From Clostridium zeae (GTDB taxonomy: Bacteria; Bacillota; Clostridia; Clostridiales; Clostridiaceae): DNA of 64,000 nucleotides. Under the pieces are notes generated by a model. It was given only the letters and a program-made list of their open reading frames with translations, had not been told where the DNA came from and searched no databases. Positions within the stretch are counted from its first letter, which is position 1. Each line of letters starts with the position of its first letter. The translations under genes were made by a program, and so were the position numbers. Location of the stretch: the NCBI RefSeq assembly GCF_017312485.1, contig NZ_BMBA01000004.1:310001-374000 (forward strand). The letters are read 5' to 3'. Below, piece after piece: positions 58,409 through 64,000 of the stretch.

Positions 58409-59104
58409 TTAATAAACTCCAATCAATTTCTCTTTTATAACCATTACTTCACTATCCTCTAACCCAATTTTCGAAAAATACTCCTCTACTGAATTATATT
58501 TTTCAAAAAACATGTCCAAAAACTTTTCCATGTACTCCATTTTAGGCGTAATAATATTTATATCTACATTCTTATTGCTTCTACTATATTGTTGTAACAT
58601 AGAGTTTAGGTATACTTGTGAGATCTGATAATCAACTAAAATGTCTGTTATAGAAACTCCTGCTAATAACAACAATAAAGCTGAAATTACTCCTGTTCTA
58701 TCTTTGCCAGCAGTGCAATGATAAAGAACCCCACCTTTAGCTTTTGAAAATAGTCTCATGGTGTTTAATATAGTGTTTTGCTCATCCACCATTTCAAAGT
58801 ACGAAATAGGAACTTCTTCTACACTTGCAGGTAAATATCCGTCCCCATGGATTTTTGAATGATAGTACTGAAAATTATTATGATCTTTAAAAGCACATGG
58901 TTTACTTTGAGCCTCATCATCACTTCTTAGATCAACAATTGTTGCTATATTATTTAATAAAAGCAGCTGTATATCTGCATCCGACAACTTATAGGGCACA
59001 TCACTACGAATAAAAGTCTTGTACGTGGTTGCTCTTCTGCAGTCTATTGGATATCCACCTAAATCACGGGTATTAAGAGTACTGCTTAATAAAAATCTGC
59101 GCAT
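58409..59104 (-). CDS. Tyrosine/serine protein phosphatase, IphP-like
   Basis: A 231-aa phosphatase of the Y_phosphatase3 type: [15 protein letters not shown] (signature start), [36 protein letters not shown] and the P-loop [16 protein letters not shown] with catalytic Cys and Arg. Such enzymes act on phosphotyrosine, phosphoserine or phosphoinositides. Its stop overlaps the ribosome binding region of the macro-domain gene, so they are coupled. Confidence 0.9.
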   Translation of the reverse strand: MRRFLLSSTLNTRDLGGYPIDCRRATTYKTFIRSDVPYKLSDADIQLLLLNNIATIVDLRSDDEAQSKPCAFKDHNNFQYYHSKIHGDGYLPASVEEVPISYFEMVDEQNTILNTMRLFSKAKGGVLYHCTAGKDRTGVISALLLLLAGVSITDILVDYQISQVYLNSMLQQYSRSNKNVDINIITPKMEYMEKFLDMFFEKYNSVEEYFSKIGLEDSEVMVIKEKLIGVY

Positions 59105-59270
59105 ATTTTCACTTCCTTTTACTAGTCTTTTTCAAATAACCTATCGTCTCTCTATAAAGCATCCCATGGCTCTATCCATTCAACATTTCTATTCAAAGTA
59201 ATTCTCACCTCTCACTCTTATATTAAACTCTTGTTATAAGATAACATCACACCTATAGTTATTAATATAA

Positions 59271-59735
59271 TTACCTCCCCCAGCTTTCGGGCCATGCATC
59301 TCCTTCAAATCTATTCCAACATATAATAAGCTTCTCAAATTTTAATACAAACAGTATACCATCACCATCATCATTCAATCCTATAAATTTATATTGAAGC
59401 ATATTTTCCATTGAGGTATCTATTCTTACTCGAATAATTTCCATATTCTTGGCAAGTTTATTAAATTCCTCCTCTGAGATATTCATTTCCTTCTCTTCAT
59501 CAACATTCGAAACCTCAGATAAAAAATATTTTAGTAAAGTGCACTTTTCAAAAATTATTGCAGCTTTGCCTGTACGCTTAGATCTATTAAAGTAGTTTAA
59601 TGGATGAGAAAAAAGAACATTAATACTATCGAACGTTAATTTCACTTTATCGTTTAGTACTATGCCTTCATCTATTACACAATCATGAAGTGCAATATGT
59701 TCAAAAGCATTTAACGAGATATATTTATAAAACAA
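59271..59735 (-). CDS. Hypothetical 154-aa protein
   Basis: The start is TTG at 59735 with AGGAGG nine bases upstream. The protein has a first part of beta strands (YKYISLNAFEHIALHDCVID, VLNDKVKLTFDSINVLFSHP) and an acidic middle (SEVSNVDEEKEMNISEEEF), ending VLKFEKLIICWNRFEGDAWP and ESWGR. No family recognised; its form recalls small immunity-like or DUF proteins. It lies 41 bases after the DUF4261 gene. Confidence 0.55.
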   Translation of the reverse strand: MFYKYISLNAFEHIALHDCVIDEGIVLNDKVKLTFDSINVLFSHPLNYFNRSKRTGKAAIIFEKCTLLKYFLSEVSNVDEEKEMNISEEEFNKLAKNMEIIRVRIDTSMENMLQYKFIGLNDDGDGILFVLKFEKLIICWNRFEGDAWPESWGR

Positions 59736-59776
59736 AAATAATCCTCCTAAAACAACATAACTTTATAGCCATCTAA

Positions 59777-60643
59777 CTATCTATTTCCTGCAGAGAACTC
59801 TTCTCCAGGATTTATATCTATAACTACTCTTTTTGGTTCAAGCAAAGAAATTTCGTGTCGACAACTCCATTTATCGTTAACTGTAAGTCCTTGAATAGTC
59901 TCACCATCATTTATAACATCACCATTTTTGAAAATATAGTCACCATATGTATATAGTATATTAGCGATTCTATTTACATCAATATTTTTAAAATGACACT
60001 GTAAATCAGGTAGCCCCAGTGCACCTAACCCAATAGTGTCCATTAAGGTTTCATTCTCAGTTCCTTCAATGTTAAATAATCTCACATTAAGGGACCCAAA
60101 CAGCAAATTATAATCTTCATTTTCTGGAGCATTTTCTTTATACTTCTCAGGATCTATTATTTGTTGTGATAAGTGCCAGTTAATAGCTAAACAAGGTACA
60201 ACCTCTAAAAATGAATATAGAGTCTTCTGAAATAATTCTAATCTAATAGTATAGTCTAAGCCTGATGCCATCATATCTGTAACAAGAATTGTATAAGCAG
60301 CCTTCTCAGCAGCAGATCTAGCATCCTTCCAGCCCCACGACTGATAAAATGACATCTCTAGCTTTTCCATATTTATCTTTTTGTCAGTTATCATTACTGC
60401 TATTTGTGCCGGACCTTGTCCATCTGAGTATTGAACTATGTGATCTTTATATGCAAATAATATTAATTCATCTTTATTTGTAACTAATTCAACATCTCCA
60501 CAACGCCTTCTTAGTTTGATCAATAATTCATCAACTTGTATTTGTGGTTCGTTTTCTGTAAATATTTCAACACCATATGTACGTGCAAAACAATTTGGTA
60601 ATGTCTCTTCATTCTTTTTATTTTTCTTAGTTTTCCAAAACAT
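59777..60643 (-). CDS. DUF4261-domain protein
   Basis: A 288-aa protein: a basic start (MFWKTKKNKKNEE), then residues ~30-150 with SDGQGPAQIAVMITDKKIN and FYQSWGWKDARSAAEKAAYT, and the C-terminal DUF4261 part GALGLPDLQCHFKNIDVNRI, DYIFKNGDVINDGETIQGL and WSCRHEISLLEPKRVVIDI. The family is cytosolic and of unknown function, often seen near secretion or immunity genes. AGGAGAGAGG precedes the ATG. Confidence 0.75.
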   Translation of the reverse strand: MFWKTKKNKKNEETLPNCFARTYGVEIFTENEPQIQVDELLIKLRRRCGDVELVTNKDELILFAYKDHIVQYSDGQGPAQIAVMITDKKINMEKLEMSFYQSWGWKDARSAAEKAAYTILVTDMMASGLDYTIRLELFQKTLYSFLEVVPCLAINWHLSQQIIDPEKYKENAPENEDYNLLFGSLNVRLFNIEGTENETLMDTIGLGALGLPDLQCHFKNIDVNRIANILYTYGDYIFKNGDVINDGETIQGLTVNDKWSCRHEISLLEPKRVVIDINPGEEFSAGNR

Positions 60644-60867
60644 TATTAAATTCCTCTCTCCTAATGAAAATTATTATAAAGTTCTCTATTCTCCCTAACT
60701 CCTTCTCTACTAATTGAATTGTAAACTTATGATAATTTCATATTTTCTCAAGTAATACATTAACTTTTATCATGTCTATAATATCTTTTAACAGGCTATT
60801 CGGCTATTCAACTCACCAAACATCAATAAAGTTTTGAAATTTTAACAACAAAAAAAACTACTATACT

Positions 60868-61593
60868 TTATTTACTCATTGCCTTCATCATTTCAAATAA
60901 TGCAGGAGATATTGAAGTCATTAGAATCTGAATACCTGTTGCTAAATCTAAAATAGCATGACCTATCATCAACGGTTGAAGTTTTCTCTTTTTGTAATAA
61001 ATAATTCCCAATACGGACATCAAAGGTAAAAATGACAAAAACCTAAACAGGATATGTTTCCAATCAAATAGCAATGGTATAAAACTATGCTGAAGTGCAT
61101 AGAAAAACATTGGATATACAATTGATAATATTTTATTACCTGTAACTTTTTCAATTCCATTTAGTGCATATCCAAAATATAAAGGTAGTTCAGCAAATAT
61201 TACTGTTAGCGGCAATAATATAACATTTATTAATGCAATCCAAACAGGAATAGGTTGTACCATAGTCACCGGAACGTAGCCATAAATTAAAAATCCGAAT
61301 CCATACATTCCACCCATTCCTAATATAAGCATTATCAAAACAATCAACAATGTATATTTTAGATTGTTTTGACGCTTTTGGTACCCAATTAATTTTTTAT
61401 AGGAATATCCTTCACTTTTGCAAACTGCAACTAATACAACAATAGTAATAATATTGCAAATTGTACATATTACTGACCACCACTGACTTGCTTCTTCTAA
61501 CGACTTATTAGCCACAATCGTAAATAACAAGCCTGCTATAATAAATAAGATGCTTCTGAATATTGGTAATATAAATGGATATTTTTTCTGCAT
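60868..61593 (-). CDS. CPBP-like intramembrane protein
   Basis: A 241-aa protein with about seven helices. AELPLYFGYALNGIEKV, FYALQHSFIPLLFDW and IGHAILDLATGIQIL sit where CPBP (CAAX/Abi) proteases keep EExxxR, FxxxH and HxxxN/D. The first motif has lost EE and R, so it may be a divergent or inactive member. ATGAGGAG precedes the ATG. Function not known; a bacteriocin-immunity role is typical of some relatives. Confidence 0.6.
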   Translation of the reverse strand: MQKKYPFILPIFRSILFIIAGLLFTIVANKSLEEASQWWSVICTICNIITIVVLVAVCKSEGYSYKKLIGYQKRQNNLKYTLLIVLIMLILGMGGMYGFGFLIYGYVPVTMVQPIPVWIALINVILLPLTVIFAELPLYFGYALNGIEKVTGNKILSIVYPMFFYALQHSFIPLLFDWKHILFRFLSFLPLMSVLGIIYYKKRKLQPLMIGHAILDLATGIQILMTSISPALFEMMKAMSK

Positions 61594-61637
61594 TAAATCA
61601 ACTCCTCATAACTAGCTACTATCTATCTTTTTCCATA

Positions 61638-62210
61638 CTACAAATCCAAATACCATATAAGCTGCACTTCATCTCTAATATCTATATCTTTATAATAGGC
61701 ATATTCATCTAGCTTTCCTAAAACTGCACCATGTTTATGATAAAATCTACAAGCTGGTACATTGTTATTCTGGCATTCTATCTTCATTTGTTTAAAACCT
61801 TTTATTTTAGACCACCTAACAGCTTTTGCAAATAGCTCTGTACCTACTCCCTGTTTTTTATATCTATCATCAACTCTTATATCCCATAACACACTCATAT
61901 CATCTCTGCCATCAAGCATATTAACATTCTCAGTTTTTGAAGCAATAGTAACTGCTCCGACAGGTATTTCATCAGCAAAAGCCATGAAAAATGCCCAATT
62001 TGTGATATCAAATTCCTTAGCATACTCTGTAGCCTTTTCATATTTTCCTAAATCTTTAATATGCTCTTTAACAGGGACTTCTTTTAGCAAAATTCCACCT
62101 AGCCCTCTATCTACCTTTTCCACTCTCAATATGCTTTTTACATTAACAAGCATAGGTATTTTGTCATATTCCTCGAAATAGGATTCATTAATCTCTCTAT
62201 AAGTTATCAT
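61638..62210 (-). CDS. GNAT N-acetyltransferase, streptothricin acetyltransferase-like
   Basis: A 190-aa GNAT: YDKIPMLVNVKSILRVEKVD, GRDDMSVLWDIRVDDRYKKQ then GVGTELFAKAVRW (acetyl-CoA loop), CQNNNVPACRFYHKHGAVLG and YYKDIDIRDEVQLIWYLDL. The order and end match streptothricin-type (SatA-like) acetyltransferases, though the substrate is not proven. CGGAGGGAC precedes the ATG. A short element copy lies just upstream at 62245. Confidence 0.82.
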   Translation of the reverse strand: MITYREINESYFEEYDKIPMLVNVKSILRVEKVDRGLGGILLKEVPVKEHIKDLGKYEKATEYAKEFDITNWAFFMAFADEIPVGAVTIASKTENVNMLDGRDDMSVLWDIRVDDRYKKQGVGTELFAKAVRWSKIKGFKQMKIECQNNNVPACRFYHKHGAVLGKLDEYAYYKDIDIRDEVQLIWYLDL

Positions 62211-62244
62211 CTATGTTGTCCCTCCGCTAATAACATTAAAATTA

Positions 62245-62382
62245 GGTGCTGTTAAAGCACCATATTTAAATTAATTGGTTAATCATCCGACGCTGTTTAG
62301 ATGAATAGCTCTATAATTGAACCTCCATTTTTAGGTTCAAAGTTTTTCATCCTTAATGAGCTTGCGCAAAGAATTAATATGA
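62245..62382. mobile_element. IS1595-related dispersed element, copy 2
   Basis: It begins with GGTGCTGTTAAAGCACC (62245-62261), identical to copy 1 at 9022, continues TTTAAATTAATTGGTTAATC and ends AATGAGCTTGCGCAAAG...AATTAATATGA. Compared with copy 1 it has ~55 extra bases, including a hairpin TTGAACCT...AGGTTCAA (62318-62341). No coding capacity. Confidence 0.55.
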
Positions 62383-62484
62383 TTTCGTCATATTTTTAAA
62401 CAATTTGTTAAATGCATAATAATTATACCATAATATTACAGGATTATGTGATTGAAAAAAGAGTTGAGCTAACTGGAGGATTTT

Positions 62485-62965
62485 ATGATGAACAAAATTA
62501 CATGTATTTGTTTAGGTGTACGAAGTATGGAGAAATCTATAGAATTTTATAGAGATGAACTTGGATTTCAAACTGATGAGAAAGGTAATAATCCTGATGT
62601 AATATTTTTTAATACCCCTGGAACAAAATTTAAACTATATCCTTTAGAGTTGTTAGCAAAAGATATTAGTGAAGAAAATACTCCCAAAATATCTAACAGC
62701 TTTTCTGGAATCACCTTGGCATACAATGTAGAACATAAAGAAGAGGTTGATAAGATTATAGAATTAGCAAGAAAAGCTAGTTAAAGAGCCTCAGGATGTG
62801 TTTTGGGGAAGCTATCATGGGTACTTTGCTGATTTAGACGGTTACTATTGGGAAGTAGCTTGGGGACCAAACTTTAAATATGATGATAATGGCATGCTTG
62901 TTTTTAATATGCAGATTCTAACACATCCAAAAATTCAATGTCGTAACAAACTTCTAATCAAATAA
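62485..62965 (+). pseudogene. VOC-family (glyoxalase-like) gene with frameshift
   Basis: The first 99 codons (ITCICLGVRSMEKSIEFYRD, FFNTPGTKFKLYPLELLAKD) match the first half of a VOC dioxygenase/glyoxalase fold. A frame change near 62775-62782 moves the rest into KLVKEPQDVFWGSYHGYFAD, LDGYYWEVAWGPNF and NNKLLIK-like end with a stop at 62965. The usual Gly-Ala turn before LVKEP is missing, so a small deletion is likely. GGAGG lies before the ATG. Confidence 0.75.
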
Positions 62966-62981
62966 ATTTACTGGTTAAGCA

Positions 62982-63013
62982 TTAACAGGTAGTCCAATTG
63001 GACTACCTGTTAA
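62982..63013. terminator. 32-bp perfect palindrome between convergent genes
   Basis: A continuous perfect palindrome with arms TTAACAGGTAGTCCAA and its complement. As RNA it gives a strong hairpin; T-tracts are weak. It lies between the VOC pseudogene and the convergent acetyltransferase gene. Confidence 0.6.
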
Positions 63014-63037
63014 TATATAATTTTAAGATATGCTAGC

Positions 63038-63463
63038 TTATAAATTCTTTTTCAGATAATAACGTTTATGCTCAACTGGGCAATCATCTAGTACACCGAA
63101 AACTTCATATCCATGCTTTAAGTAAAAATCTTTTGCTTGAAAATCAAAGGTATCTAAGTGGCTTAATTTACACCCTTTTTCCTTCGCGACCTTTTCAACT
63201 TCCTTTAAAAGTATAGAGCCATATCCTTCTTTTCTATACTCTTCTTTAACCCACAAAACATCTACATATAGGCAATTCCAGCAATATAATACGCTGTTTA
63301 TTCCTGCAAGTATCTCTCCATTTAATCCCTTTATTACTCTATTAATTGGAATAAATGATTGTTCTTGAGTAAAAGCAACTTTTGATAAATTATATTCAAC
63401 TATACCATTATCAACTAAGCCACATTCTTCTCTTGTACTTTCTTCAATAACGTAATTTTTCAT
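63038..63463 (-). CDS. GNAT N-acetyltransferase
   Basis: A 141-aa GNAT: INRVIKGLNGEILAGINSVL, WNCLYVDVLWVKEEYRKEGY and GSILLKEVEKVAKEKG (acetyl-CoA loop), CKLSHLDTFDFQAKDFYLKH and GYEVFGVLDDCPVEHKRYYL. The DTFDFQAxDFYxKxGYxVFG end is typical of small YjdJ/YncA-like acetyltransferases in Firmicutes. GGGGGGAAAG precedes the ATG. Confidence 0.88.
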   Translation of the reverse strand: MKNYVIEESTREECGLVDNGIVEYNLSKVAFTQEQSFIPINRVIKGLNGEILAGINSVLYCWNCLYVDVLWVKEEYRKEGYGSILLKEVEKVAKEKGCKLSHLDTFDFQAKDFYLKHGYEVFGVLDDCPVEHKRYYLKKNL

Positions 63464-63547
63464 AATTTCTTTCCCCCCAATATAATTTATAGATTTTCTA
63501 AATCCAACTCTACTATTAAAGACGGGCTGCTCTCAATTTAAAACTAT

Positions 63548-63823
63548 CTATAAAAGTATAAATATAATTACCAAGTAACACCATATAAACATTATACATC
63601 TAAATATGTACCAGTTCGAATCGAAATCTATTTTTAAAACTTTCACGTGTTCTGGTGCTCTGGACAGTTGTGATAAGGCAACTACTGTTATATACAGCTC
63701 CTTTTCCAATCTAAATATATTTTCCACATAAACAAGCCTAGGAATATTATCATATATTTGATTTTCATCATTGACAGGAAAAAATATCCATGCTAGAATG
63801 TGAATGAATAAAAATAAATTCAT
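63548..63823 (-). pseudogene. Possible GNAT remnant
   Basis: The frame contains YDNIPRLVYVENIFRLEKE, which resembles YDKIPMLVNVKSILRVEKV at the start of the acetyltransferase at 61638-62210; the rest is hydrophobic and does not look like a GNAT. No ribosome binding site is seen. It may be a decayed start of a related gene. Confidence 0.3.
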
Positions 63824-63826
63824 TCA
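63801..63826. promoter_or_regulatory. Inverted repeat upstream of the flavoprotein gene
   Basis: TGAATGAAT (63801-63809) and ATTCATTCA (63818-63826) are separated by 8 bases. A TetR-type dyad of this form is common before such NAD(P)H oxidoreductase genes; the matching regulator is not in the window. Confidence 0.45.
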
Positions 63827-63891
63827 TTTATTCAAATAATTATTTAAAAAGATTAAAAAGTAGTTTTTCTAATAGTGAGAGGAGTGGTAAA

Positions 63892-64000
63892 ATGAAAAAA
63901 GTAACTGCATTTATAGGTAGTCAGCAAAAGAAGGCAACTTATCGAGCCGTTCAAGAATTTGAAAGAAATTTAAAATCATATGAAGAAATTGATTTTGAAT
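63892..64000 (+). CDS. NAD(P)H-dependent FMN reductase-like protein, N-terminal part
   Basis: The frame from the ATG (GAGAGGAG upstream) is open to the window end: MKKVTAFIGSQQKKATYRAV, then QEFERNLKSYEEIDFE. The first strand and phosphate loop (AFIGSQQKKATYRAVQEF) are typical of the flavodoxin-like FMN reductase superfamily. The gene continues outside the window. Confidence 0.65.
   Translation, partial: MKKVTAFIGSQQKKATYRAVQEFERNLKSYEEIDFE

Noticed and set aside
61762-62181. 139-codon plus frame
   Set aside because: It is antisense to the acetyltransferase at 61638-62210, which has a good ribosome binding site and GNAT motifs.
1-64000. CRISPR array, tRNA or rRNA gene
   Set aside because: No regularly spaced direct repeats with unique spacers, no cloverleaf and no rRNA core sequence were seen. 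The boxA-like leaders are spacer-like only.

Overview
The window is AT-rich DNA (roughly 30% G+C by eye) with strong AGGAGG-type ribosome binding sites, LPXTG surface anchoring, Gram-positive lipoprotein signals and TetR/MerR/PadR/XRE regulators. It looks like a chromosomal accessory region of a Clostridium or close relative. I see no rRNA, tRNA, CRISPR array, phage module, integrase or intact transposase.

Layout. 0-10 kb: a PadR regulator end with two flavin oxidoreductases (+); a MerR regulator beside a small membrane protein gene with a MerR-type 19-bp-spacer promoter; a BD-FAE-type esterase; a 1238-aa sortase-anchored tandem nucleotidase; a lipoprotein. 10-28 kb: a nearly uniform minus-strand string of short single-function genes (GNAT acetyltransferases, methyltransferases, Nudix, cytidine deaminase, AAC(3), MBL hydrolase, flavin reductase, 4'-phosphopantetheinyl transferase, carbamoyltransferase-like, HD, DUF3781, DUF1801). 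28-36 kb: methionine aminopeptidase, an XRE-DUF5680 regulator, and two divergent TetR units (OYE reductase/TetR, methyltransferase/TetR). 36-46 kb: more GNAT, methyltransferase, phosphoesterase, Nudix, SDR and flavodoxin genes, then a NarL-type two-component system. 46-50 kb: an ABC-2 exporter operon. 50-55 kb: a plus-strand group of three genes, each preceded by a related boxA-like leader. 55-64 kb: minus-strand phosphatases, macro domain, DUF4261, CPBP-like and GNAT genes, ending in a truncated flavoprotein gene.

The most unusual signal is the organisation of the accessory genes. In the 11.5-22.6 kb array, with outliers at 27.1 and 41.7 kb, the junctions between unrelated genes carry copies or half-copies of a ~39-bp element (CAAATTACTATTTAT - spacer - TTAAATTGGAATTT on the plus strand), always in the same orientation relative to the genes. 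The DUF3781 cassette is present twice between such elements, and a truncated duplicate of the cytidine deaminase start ends at one. A second cassette-like array of different design lies at 50.5-54.8 kb: repeats of up to ~155 bp with a boxA-like motif, terminators complementary to the leaders, and a GC-richer folded element at about 53.05-53.19 kb that recalls an integron attC site in size and placement but not clearly in sequence. Together these suggest repeat-mediated gene capture without a local recombinase.

The region is also decaying. At least seven genes are broken, four of them by a single in-frame stop, and deletion derivatives of an IS1595-like element are scattered through it. Several start codons were moved downstream of the longest open frame because the longer start lies inside the Shine-Dalgarno sequence.
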